NCBI GenBank assembly: GCA_937124525.1
Contig: CAKZLA010000243.1
Coordinates: 1-7,050, forward strand
DNA length: 7,050 nt
Reading direction: 5' to 3'
DNA from: an uncultured Desulfobacterium sp.
GTDB lineage: Bacteria; Desulfobacterota; Desulfobacteria; Desulfobacterales; Desulfobacteraceae
Shown here: positions 1-6,690 of the stretch, piece after piece
Layout: the number at the start of each line of letters is the position of its first letter
Position numbering within the stretch: position 1 is the first letter of the stretch
Program-made: the position numbers and the translations under genes
The notes under the pieces: generated by a model
Seen by the model: the letters and a program-made list of their open reading frames with translations, nothing else
The model's database searches: none
Told to the model about the DNA's origin: nothing

Positions 1-2309
1 CACTGGCCGATCTCACACGCCAGCCCACGCGTGCCGTGCGTCCCATCTGCGGGGACAAAGAAACCGTTGGGGGATGCCACAACGGCACCGACAAACAGGT
101 CTCCCTCTCTCTTCTTGTGCATCCGGATTGGCTAAAAGGGGAAGCCGGAACTGATCCAGATGGCAGACCATACGGCGGTAGTGCTGATGATCCGGTGGAA
201 GAAACGGTTCGATGGAACCAGGCCCGGGCTGAGAATTGCAAATTGATTGAAGTCAGGGGGAAACTGCCGGAGGAAATTGTCTGTCTGGATACTGGTGTTG
301 TCATCCATACCAGTAAAGAAGGAGGAACAGTCCCCAAAAAGAGTCATTTTTCATGTGGCGATTGCGGAGTTGTTCAGAATATCTTGAAATCGGTCAAAGC
401 ATCGGGGAAAACAGGGCCGGTTTCCATGTATGCAATTCAAGGATTTTGCCCTGAATGTAAAAATGAAAAACAACTCTATAATGGTAGATTTTTTACACCA
501 GCCTCCGATCCGTTAAACTTTAATAGCTCATACATTGAATGGAGTACTCGAAAAAGTGAAGATCTAAAAAATTATTGGCCCACAAGTGAGCTCTCAAAAG
601 GTTGGAAAACTCATGGATGGGCAATACCAGAACATGGTTTTACACATTATTGGAAAATGTTTAACCCAAGGCAATTGATGACCCTATCGATCTTACTTCG
701 ATACATTTCACGACACAAGGATAAGTTACATTCAAATTTTATACTTGGTTCATTTCAGCAGTATTTACGTAATCAAAACATGTTTTGTTTTTGGGATATT
801 GGCTATGATAAATTGTGTCCACACTTGAGCAATAATAATTACCATCCAAAAGCTCTGAGTATTGAAAATTCTACTTTTTGTAACTTGGGAAGAGGTAATT
901 GGTTATCACAGCACAACACTGTTTTAAGATCTATTGAGTGGTTTAATGATCCATGGGACATAGTAAATAATACTAAACTTTCGTCAGAAAATCATATTCT
1001 AGAAAATTTTCTTACCGGAAAAAGTGAAAAAGTCCCATGCGAAGACAGAATTTCCCGAGATTCAAACTTGACATGTGGATCATCCACTGAATTATTAAAA
1101 GCAAATGATTCATCGTTCGATCTTGTTATCACGGATCCCCCATTTGGTGGAATCATGCAATATGCTGAGCTTGGTGATTTCTTTTATGTTTGGTTGCGCT
1201 TGGCTTTGAAAGATAGATACCCTCAGTATTTCTCTGCTGAATTTACCCCAAAAACATTAGAGGCAGTTACAAACCCATATCGTAATTCTGAAAATCCTGA
1301 ACCATACTACCAACGCCTTATTACTGCCTGTTGGAGCGAAGCGCATCGAATCCTCAAACCTTCAGGAATTTTAGCATTTACTTTTCATCACAATGAAGAC
1401 AAAGCTTGGGTCTCTGTTCTTGAATCACTTTTTGATGCTGGATTTTATTTAATTGCAACGTACCCAATACGAAGCGATGAATCCAAAGGTGAAAAAGCTC
1501 AATTCGGTTCTCAAAAAATCGAATATGATGTCATCCATGTATGCCGAAAACGCCATGAAGAGTCAAAACCCATTTCCTGGGCAAAGCTCAGAAGACAGAT
1601 TCTCCGGGATGTACGGGATCTTCAGGAATTGCTGGAACATCACCAGGAAGCAGGCTTGATGGAGGCAGACCTTCAGGTGATCCGACGGGGGAAAGCATTG
1701 GAATATTTCTCCCGCCATTACGGTAAGGTGTACAAGGATCAAGATACGCCAATATCTGTTCTGGAGGCGTTGGTGGGGATCAATCAATTACTGGATGAAG
1801 AAGCCGAAGATATCAAGGAACCTCCTCCCTATAATGCAGAGCCCTTTACCCGCATGTTGCTGCGTCTCTTTCATGGCGTAAATGAACTCCCCAGAGACCA
1901 GATCCAGAAATTTCTGAGGGGCACCGGCTCTGCCCCATCCGATTATGTGGAACGGGGATGGGTGTATGTGGAGAAAAAGATCTTTTACCTCACCCCTCCC
2001 CTGGACCTGGCCAAATCATGGGTGGGAAAACAGAAAAAAAATATGAACAGCGATTATGATCAGGCCATGTTCTTTACCGGGGCCTGTTTTGAGGGAAGCG
2101 GGATTAATGCCGCAGATACGTTGAACAATCCCAAATTCACGGCCCATCCCGCCCTTGGCGAGATTTTAAAATGGCTGGGAAATCATGGCGGCACCCCAGA
2201 AATTCGCAATGCTGCCATCACCGCCTCCCGTCTGTATGAACAAATTTCAGCAAAAAAACAGCCCCCCAAACAGCTGGATATCTTTGGTAATCCAGATGAT
2301 GAGAAGTAG
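1..2309 (+). CDS. pglXI: DUF1156/COG1743-type adenine-specific DNA methyltransferase, probably BREX type 3 PglXI (5' end outside window)
   Basis: This is predicted to be an N6-adenine DNA methyltransferase that marks host DNA as self in a phage-defence operon. The reading frame is open to the left edge (first full codon at 3). The GTG at 36 is therefore an internal valine, and the N-terminal DUF1156 region and SAM-binding motif I lie upstream of the window. A conserved block near 100-340 (LLVHPDWLKG, EVRGKLPEE, GTVPKKSHFSC) matches what I know of DUF1156 defence methyltransferases. A Zn-ribbon follows, with CGDC at 354-365 and CPEC at 447-458. The catalytic motif IV, DPPFGG, starts at 1134. 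Downstream is FHHNEDKAW, typical of this fold, and then a long C-terminal helical region of about 250 residues. The segment from about 470 to 1560 is much more AT-rich than both ends. The gene precedes an unknown protein and an SNF2 helicase, as expected for BREX type 3. The methyltransferase call is firm; the PglXI assignment is moderately sure, with DISARM DrmMI or a DUF499-linked system as alternatives. Confidence 0.88.
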   Translation, partial: LADLTRQPTRAVRPICGDKETVGGCHNGTDKQVSLSLLVHPDWLKGEAGTDPDGRPYGGSADDPVEETVRWNQARAENCKLIEVRGKLPEEIVCLDTGVVIHTSKEGGTVPKKSHFSCGDCGVVQNILKSVKASGKTGPVSMYAIQGFCPECKNEKQLYNGRFFTPASDPLNFNSSYIEWSTRKSEDLKNYWPTSELSKGWKTHGWAIPEHGFTHYWKMFNPRQLMTLSILLRYISRHKDKLHSNFILGSFQQYLRNQNMFCFWDIGYDKLCPHLSNNNYHPKALSIENSTFCNLGRGNWLSQHNTVLRSIEWFNDPWDIVNNTKLSSENHILENFLTGKSEKVPCEDRISRDSNLTCGSSTELLKANDSSFDLVITDPPFGGIMQYAELGDFFYVWLRLALKDRYPQYFSAEFTPKTLEAVTNPYRNSENPEPYYQRLITACWSEAHRILKPSGILAFTFHHNEDKAWVSVLESLFDAGFYLIATYPIRSDESKGEKAQFGSQKIEYDVIHVCRKRHEESKPISWAKLRRQILRDVRDLQELLEHHQEAGLMEADLQVIRRGKALEYFSRHYGKVYKDQDTPISVLEALVGINQLLDEEAEDIKEPPPYNAEPFTRMLLRLFHGVNELPRDQIQKFLRGTGSAPSDYVERGWVYVEKKIFYLTPPLDLAKSWVGKQKKNMNSDYDQAMFFTGACFEGSGINAADTLNNPKFTAHPALGEILKWLGNHGGTPEIRNAAITASRLYEQISAKKQPPKQLDIFGNPDDEK

Positions 2310-2311
2310 TT

Positions 2312-2371
2312 ATGGGGCACTGGCCAAACATTTACAATATCAAACCAAATACTTACGATGAGGAAATGTAA
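2312..2371 (+). CDS. possible 19-codon micro-ORF between methyltransferase and unknown protein
   Basis: An ATG at 2312, two bases after the methyltransferase stop, opens a 19-residue frame (MGHWPNIYNIKPNTYDEEM). Its TAA stop at 2369-2371 overlaps the ATG of the next gene (TAATG). GAGAAG at 2301-2306 could serve as a weak ribosome binding site. The position and the stop-start overlap would suit a leader peptide that couples translation across the gap. However, an ORF this short can easily arise by chance, and I recognise no family. Confidence 0.2.
   Translation: MGHWPNIYNIKPNTYDEEM
2360..2365 (+). promoter_or_regulatory. ribosome binding site for the 173-residue protein
   Basis: GAGGAA lies five bases before the ATG at 2371. 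It supports that start and suggests that the gene can be translated independently despite the 61-base gap after the methyltransferase. No terminator is visible in this gap, so the three genes are probably co-transcribed. Confidence 0.65.
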
Positions 2372-2892
2372 TGGTGCACACACGTTTTAACCGTGGATGG
2401 CCCCGCCGTGGTCTGGCATTTCTCTGGAGCGGTGACATCCTGACCCATTTGATTGACCCAGGCGCAGTGCTCTCCATGCGACAATTTTTTTCCCAGGTGG
2501 ATGATTGGCCCGAAGAGCTGCCGTCCCTGGATGGAGATACCATGGTGGTCTCGGGTTTTGAGGGTACCATTGATCTATTGAGCACCCAGGATGCAGAAAA
2601 ATGGATTGAAACAGATCTTAAAGAGGCCATGCTCTCATTCCAGGATTTCTATCAAGGAGAGACCGGGCTTATCTTCTGGGTGCCCAGTGGCCGGGCGCGA
2701 ATCATGATGAAAGGGGCCAGTGAACACTATTTTTGGAAACACAACCCCACCGGTGGAGATGGCCTGCCCATGGGCCGATTGCTCTTTTCCGGTGCGGAAA
2801 AAGAGATTGAACGGATCATGGATACCCATGACCCCCATGCCGATTATGATGGTAAGGAGTGGGCCGGGCTGTATCACCCAAGGATCAGCTGA
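2371..2892 (+). CDS. uncharacterised 173-residue protein of the defence operon
   Basis: I do not recognise a named family. The protein is soluble-looking, with no signal peptide or membrane segment, and is rich in Trp and acidic residues. It opens with a basic stretch (RFNRGWPRRG, residues 5-14). Two hydrophobic strand-like segments follow: TMVVSGFEGTIDLL at 57-70 and GLIFWVPSGR at 99-108. Near the end are a PMGRLLFSGAEKE segment (133-145) and a compact tail, WAGLYHPRIS. There is no P-loop, so it is not a BrxF-type ATPase. It is also far too short to be PglZ. Its TGA stop overlaps the ATG of the helicase gene (TGATG), which implies translational coupling and roughly matched amounts of both products. 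A reasonable inference is a structural or regulatory partner of the helicase or methyltransferase. The coding call is strong: good ribosome site, no in-frame stops, and tight fit between neighbours. The function is unknown. Confidence 0.85.
   Translation: MVHTRFNRGWPRRGLAFLWSGDILTHLIDPGAVLSMRQFFSQVDDWPEELPSLDGDTMVVSGFEGTIDLLSTQDAEKWIETDLKEAMLSFQDFYQGETGLIFWVPSGRARIMMKGASEHYFWKHNPTGGDGLPMGRLLFSGAEKEIERIMDTHDPHADYDGKEWAGLYHPRIS
2880..2884 (+). promoter_or_regulatory. ribosome binding site deciding the helicase start
   Basis: AAGGA lies seven bases before the ATG at 2892, inside the last codons of the upstream gene. This favours 2892 over the in-frame alternative start at 2859, which would add 11 residues and overlap the preceding gene by 34 bases. 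Confidence 0.6.
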
Positions 2893-5654
2893 TGTCTGAA
2901 ATTAGATTTCAAGCAGGGCAGCGGGTTCTCCACCCTGAATTTGGAGAGGGGATTGTCGTCAGCAGTACGGCGGACGGGTATGTTCGGGTCTTTTTCCCCA
3001 TTGGGGAGAGACAGGTGTTCCAGGATGCCATTGCCCCCCTCCAAACCCCAACGGAACAGATGCTCGCCGGTGTGTCAGGGGGCAAGGATCGTCTGAGAAA
3101 TGCATGGCTTTATGTGGAAGCCCATGCATTACCGTTGATGGACAATGCCGCCGCCATGACCGCCGCCAGGATTGATTTATTGCCCCATCAAGTGGTCCTG
3201 ACCCACAGGGTGGCCACCGCCTCCCCCCGACGTTTTCTCATCGCAGATGAAGTGGGCCTGGGTAAAACCATTGAAACCGCCTTGATTCTCCGGGAAATGA
3301 CCAGTCGGGGAGAGATGAAGCGGGCCTTGATGGTGGTACCGGCAGGCCTGGTGAACAACTGGCATAGAGAGTTGAACGAGGTATTCAATCTTGATTTTGA
3401 GGTATTTGGTGCCCAGGGGGATGTGACCGACCGGCGAAGCAATGCCTTTGCAAAGCATGACCGTTTGATCGCCAGTGTGGATACCCTGAAACGGCGGGCT
3501 CGGGTGAAAAGACTGAAGGACGCACCACCCTGGGATCTGGTGGTGTTTGATGAAGCCCATCATCTGTCGGCATACAAGTCGGGTCGCAAGGTGCGGAAAA
3601 CGGAAAATTACAAGCTGGCCGAGGCGTTGCGGGATCATGCCCGTGATCTGCTGTTACTTTCTGCCACCCCCCATCAGGGAGATCATTTTCGGTTCTGGAT
3701 GCTGATACAGCTTTTAAATCCAACGCTTTTCAAAGGACCGGACGATATGGTGGAAAAACGCCACCGGCTCAATGCCGTGGTCTACCGACGAACCAAGGCC
3801 GATGCCTGTACCCCAGACGGATCGCCTCTTTTCACCCGGCGATGGGTCCATACGGAAGCCTTTACCATGTCCGACAGGGAAAATGAGTTTTACGCCAAAC
3901 TTCGTGAATACCTGGTTGATGGGTTCAACCTGGCCAAACAGCAGGGAAACAAGGGCCGGGCCCTGGGATTTGTGATGACCATCTTCCAAAAAATTGCCGC
4001 ATCCAGCTTTGCCGCTGTCAGAAATACACTGCGTCGTCGTCAGCTCAGCCTGACCATCCATGAGGCCATATTAAAGGATCAGGCCATGGATATTGACGGA
4101 CATCTGGGATTGATGGATGAAGCCAGGGAAATGATCCACACCGACCATAACCTGCCCTGTAATCAGGTGGGGCGTATTGAAGTGGACCAGATTCTTTCGG
4201 ATTTAAAACTCAAGTTGATCAAAAAAATGGATGAAGAGGATCTGGCCATTGCTGCCTCTTCCGAATCATCTGAGGTGGTCGTGGCTGAGGGCGAAAATCT
4301 GGCGGCCACTTCCATTGCCATGTGCCTGCCTGAAGAGCGCCTGCGCATTAAAGAACTGCTTGCCGTGTACCCCGATGAACAGGAAACCAAAATTGAGAAA
4401 CTGATCCGTGCCCTTGGGGCGTTGTGGAACCAGAATCCCAATGAAAAGGTGGTGATTTTCGCCACCTATCTATCCACCGTGGATCTGCTGTCCCGGGCCA
4501 TTGATACATCTTATCCGGGTCAAGGGGTGGTCGTGTTGAGGGGCGGAGATCACGGCAGCAAGCTGGCTGCGGAGAAGCGTTTCAGAAGGACGGATGGGCC
4601 AAGGGTGATGGTCTGCACCGCAGCCGGTCGCGAGGGGATCAACCTTCAGTTTAGTCGTATTTTGTTTAATTTTGATCTGCCCTGGAATCCCATGGATGTA
4701 GAGCAGCGGATTGGGCGAATCCATCGGTATGGTCAGCAGTACACGGCCCAGGTCTACAACCTGGTATTATCCGATACCATTGAAGGAAAGATCTTTTTGC
4801 TTTTGATGGATAAGCTCAACGAAATTGCCCGCACCTTGGGAAAAGTGGATGAGCAGGGCAATGTAACCGAGGATCTTCGGGGCCAGATATTGGGGCAGTT
4901 GAATGACCGGCTCAGCTATGATCAACTCTATCGGGATGCACTGGATGATCCCACACTTAAAAGAACCCAGCAGGAACTTGAAGAGGCTATGTCCAATGCC
5001 AACGAGGCAAGAAAGGTGGTATTTGAGTTGTTCCAGGAGCTGGATAGCTTCAGCCTTGATGAATACAATCCCCTTGCCAATATTGATGACAGCAAATCTC
5101 GTATTATCCGTTTTTTGGAACAGGTTGTACAAAAGGACAAAGGGGAGCTGGTTCACATTGATGATAATCGATTTAAAATGGCTGTCCAAGAGAACGATTC
5201 TCCTATGATTTATACCTTTGACCGGGAGTTACTCCAGGAAGACGATAAACTGGAGTTGATGGGGCTTGATCACCCGATCATGAATGGATTGATTCAGCAA
5301 TGCAAAGATTTTCCCGCCACGACCCTGGGGGCCACTGCGAATATGGATCTTGGGTATCCGGCGGTGCTGACAGTCTGGCTGATACAATCCTTTGGCAAGG
5401 GAAAAGAGTCAGCCAGCTATGTGATTCCCATTTCCGTCAATGGTGAAGGGAAGCGAATTCCGGCGGTTGAGAAGCAGTACCGGTCATGTTTTTCCGCACC
5501 CCCGGGAAAATCATCTTTTTCACCGGAAACCAGATTGTCCATTTTACATGACCATATAGAGCCGACGCTTCAAAAAGAGCTGAGGCATCGTGCCATTGCC
5601 ACTCCGGAAAAAGGGTATTCCAGTGAGCTGTTGGCATGGGTTGACTTGACTTGA
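2892..5654 (+). CDS. brxHII: SNF2/RapA-like superfamily II helicase, probably BREX type 3 BrxHII
   Basis: This is a 920-residue ATP-dependent DNA translocase or helicase, expected to act on DNA in the cytoplasm as part of the defence complex. Residues 5-50 form a small module (QRVLHPEFGEGIVV) like the Tudor-like tail of UvrD/PcrA helicases, probably a nucleic-acid or protein contact. The first RecA-like domain has a Q-like motif (LLPHQ, 96-100), Walker A (DEVGLGKT, 119-126), motif Ib (SVDTLK, 195-200), Walker B DEAH (220-223) and motif III SATP (257-260). A helical insert follows at about 270-490. The second RecA-like domain carries motif V (TAAGREGINLQ, 576-586) and motif VI (QRIGRIHRYGQ, 605-615). 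All catalytic motifs are intact. The last 300 residues contain a charged helical region (about 690-730) and an uncharacterised end. The start overlaps the upstream stop. The helicase class is certain. BrxHII is favoured because of the neighbouring DUF1156 methyltransferase; DISARM DrmD is the closest alternative. Confidence 0.93.
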   Translation: MSEIRFQAGQRVLHPEFGEGIVVSSTADGYVRVFFPIGERQVFQDAIAPLQTPTEQMLAGVSGGKDRLRNAWLYVEAHALPLMDNAAAMTAARIDLLPHQVVLTHRVATASPRRFLIADEVGLGKTIETALILREMTSRGEMKRALMVVPAGLVNNWHRELNEVFNLDFEVFGAQGDVTDRRSNAFAKHDRLIASVDTLKRRARVKRLKDAPPWDLVVFDEAHHLSAYKSGRKVRKTENYKLAEALRDHARDLLLLSATPHQGDHFRFWMLIQLLNPTLFKGPDDMVEKRHRLNAVVYRRTKADACTPDGSPLFTRRWVHTEAFTMSDRENEFYAKLREYLVDGFNLAKQQGNKGRALGFVMTIFQKIAASSFAAVRNTLRRRQLSLTIHEAILKDQAMDIDGHLGLMDEAREMIHTDHNLPCNQVGRIEVDQILSDLKLKLIKKMDEEDLAIAASSESSEVVVAEGENLAATSIAMCLPEERLRIKELLAVYPDEQETKIEKLIRALGALWNQNPNEKVVIFATYLSTVDLLSRAIDTSYPGQGVVVLRGGDHGSKLAAEKRFRRTDGPRVMVCTAAGREGINLQFSRILFNFDLPWNPMDVEQRIGRIHRYGQQYTAQVYNLVLSDTIEGKIFLLLMDKLNEIARTLGKVDEQGNVTEDLRGQILGQLNDRLSYDQLYRDALDDPTLKRTQQELEEAMSNANEARKVVFELFQELDSFSLDEYNPLANIDDSKSRIIRFLEQVVQKDKGELVHIDDNRFKMAVQENDSPMIYTFDRELLQEDDKLELMGLDHPIMNGLIQQCKDFPATTLGATANMDLGYPAVLTVWLIQSFGKGKESASYVIPISVNGEGKRIPAVEKQYRSCFSAPPGKSSFSPETRLSILHDHIEPTLQKELRHRAIATPEKGYSSELLAWVDLT

Positions 5655-5660
5655 CTTGAT
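5641..5660 (+). repeat. short tandem repeat, TTGAC x3 plus TTGAT
   Basis: Four consecutive 5-base units span the helicase stop codon: TTGAC three times, then TTGAT. The TGA at 5652-5654 is formed inside the repeat. Losing one unit would leave the stop unchanged (GTT GAC TTG ACT TGA), so this looks like a harmless slippage tract rather than a phase-variation switch. Confidence 0.8.
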
Positions 5661-5860
5661 AAGGTCAGGTAACCCATTCATTATGTCCTCACTATATCCA
5701 TCCAAGTTGATAAAGTCTATCCCAAGTCACTGTCAGCCACATTGGCATTTGTCCGTCTGGGGTATCCTCCCCGGGTCCCGGTGCTATCGTCATTGTCCAG
5801 GTAAAGGAAAAATCCATACAAGCCCCGGGGTTCCCCAGATGGAAATGTTCACAGAAATGA
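5655..5860. other. convergent intergenic gap with GC palindromes, no clear terminator
   Basis: The helicase (plus strand) and the HTH gene (minus strand) converge here. I see no convincing rho-independent terminator, as no stem is followed by a T-run on either strand. Two GC palindromes stand out: CCGGGTCCCGG at 5771-5781 and CCCCGGGG at 5823-5830. A 41-codon minus-strand frame (5817 down to 5692, starting MDFSFTWTM) and a plus-strand frame without a start codon (5673-5801, containing LAFVRLGYPPRVP) are both open with protein-like composition. Either could be a decayed gene fragment, but neither is strong enough to annotate as a gene. No tRNA is present. Confidence 0.4.
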
Positions 5861-6100
5861 TCAATTCATGATAACGCGATTTTCTGAAATTAATTTATCA
5901 AGAGCTTTCTTTTCGTACATAACATAACGCCCCATTTTGATGTAATCAGGCCCTTTCCGGGTGTGTCTCCATGTTGCCAGGGTCTGTCTTTTTAATCTGA
6001 GATATTCCGCAGCCTCATTTGTAGTAAGCAAAAGTCTCGTTGTTTTCGCAGCGTCACTCATTGATGATTCCTGCAATTCTTTTTTCGTTAATTCTCGCAT
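5861..6100 (-). CDS. small HTH_17/excisionase-like DNA-binding protein
   Basis: This 79-residue protein has a winged helix-turn-helix of the MerR-like/excisionase (HTH_17, AlpA-like) type. The helix-turn-helix reads LTTNEAAEYLRL (25-36) with the recognition segment KRQTLATWRHTRKGP (37-51). The wing and following helix are YIKMGRYVMYEKKALDKLI (53-71). Members of this family act as recombination directionality factors or as small transcription regulators in prophages and integrative elements. I chose the ATG at 6098-6100 because AAGGGGG lies five bases upstream. An internal ATG at 6059-6061 (MSDAAK) also has an AGGA site and would give 66 residues, while the longer frame from 6139 lacks support. 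It follows the replication gene by 51 bases on the same strand, probably in one transcript. No integrase lies next to it in this window, so excisionase versus regulator cannot be decided. Confidence 0.85.
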   Translation of the reverse strand: MRELTKKELQESSMSDAAKTTRLLLTTNEAAEYLRLKRQTLATWRHTRKGPDYIKMGRYVMYEKKALDKLISENRVIMN

Positions 6101-6105
6101 GTTAT

Positions 6106-6112
6106 CCCCCTT
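6106..6112 (-). promoter_or_regulatory. ribosome binding site for the HTH protein
   Basis: On the minus strand AAGGGGG sits five bases before the ATG at 6100. It is the best Shine-Dalgarno match among the candidate starts and sets the 79-residue reading. Confidence 0.65.
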
Positions 6113-6151
6113 GATCGCCCAGAAAGCAACTCTTCCCAAGGCAATTAAAAA

Positions 6152-6688
6152 TCAGTGCAATTCAACAAAGCTTGATTCACAAACGGTATGGGCCACCCGC
6201 CGGACTACCGGATTTTCTGGAAGGTAAAACCCGGCATTTGCTGCAACGGCATGTGCCTTGTAAGCCCGGACAAAATCCCGTGACCACCATTTCAAATCAT
6301 CTTCCTTCACCCTGGATGCCCAAGAGTGATACCGCCACCGGTGGCCCATCAGGTGTTTGGTGATAGGATCATCAAAAGATGGGGTAACCTGACTTCCAAA
6401 ATAATGCAGGTGGTCCAACACCTTCCCTGCCTCGATCTCCGCCCGCTGCTCTGTGTTAATCCTGACCACTCCGTCCATGGCGTTGATTATGTCGCCAACG
6501 GTGGGCATTGAATTATATTTGTGGATTCTGACAAGCTCCATGGCGGCCCTGGCCACCTGATCAATGGAGAATTCTTTCAGGGCGGCAAACCTGAGCTTCA
6601 AGCCGTTGCTGGTGAGGACTGCCCCAGGGTAATTCTCGGCAAGCCCCATCATGATTTCCGTGAATTGCTTGATATTCTGTTTTTCCAT
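6152..6688 (-). CDS. phage-type replication protein, helicase-loader-like
   Basis: This 178-residue soluble protein has an N-terminal layout like phage helicase loaders of the G39P type. A helix (FTEIMMGLAENYPG, 9-22) is followed by residues counting off a local population of helices (ALKEFSIDQVARAAMELVRIH, about 36-56). Then comes the typical PTVGDIINAMDG segment (62-73), which in loaders reads as a P-T/P-DI motif after a K/Y-rich turn. The C-terminal half (about 90-178) is rich in Trp, His and Arg (HRWRYHSWASR, DLKWWSRDFVRAYKAH) and could contact DNA or the helicase. The inferred role is recruitment of the host replicative helicase to an element's origin. A good GGAGGT site precedes the ATG at 6688. 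The gene begins two bases after the nuclease stop and precedes the HTH gene. The family assignment rests on pattern memory, so the phage-origin call is firmer than the exact function. Confidence 0.75.
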   Translation of the reverse strand: MEKQNIKQFTEIMMGLAENYPGAVLTSNGLKLRFAALKEFSIDQVARAAMELVRIHKYNSMPTVGDIINAMDGVVRINTEQRAEIEAGKVLDHLHYFGSQVTPSFDDPITKHLMGHRWRYHSWASRVKEDDLKWWSRDFVRAYKAHAVAANAGFYLPENPVVRRVAHTVCESSFVELH

Positions 6689-6690
6689 GC

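Noticed and set aside
36..38. GTG as the start of the methyltransferase
   Set aside because: The frame stays open to the left edge, there is no ribosome binding site, and DUF1156 methyltransferases need an upstream SAM-binding part. The gene is cut by the window edge.
2859..2891. Longer start for the helicase
   Set aside because: It would overlap the preceding gene by 34 bases. The ATG at 2892 has an AAGGA site, forms the usual stop-start overlap, and begins directly before the conserved N-terminal module.
3177..3638. Minus-strand open frames of 84-153 codons inside the helicase
   Set aside because: They are antisense to the intact helicase catalytic domain and show no recognisable protein pattern or ribosome site.
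4767..5189. 140-codon minus-strand frame opposite the helicase C-terminal half
   Set aside because: It lies fully antisense to a continuous coding frame and looks like a mirror of its codon pattern.
1..5654. Class 1 DISARM (DrmMI plus DrmD) as the primary name
   Set aside because: The pair is superficially similar, but the DUF1156/Zn-ribbon methyltransferase fits PglXI of BREX type 3 better, and no DrmA, DrmB or DrmC is in the window. It is kept as an alternative, because the upstream genes are unseen.
5771..5836. Rho-independent terminator at the GC palindromes
   Set aside because: The stems are 4-5 base pairs with loops of 0-2 bases, and no T-run follows on either strand.
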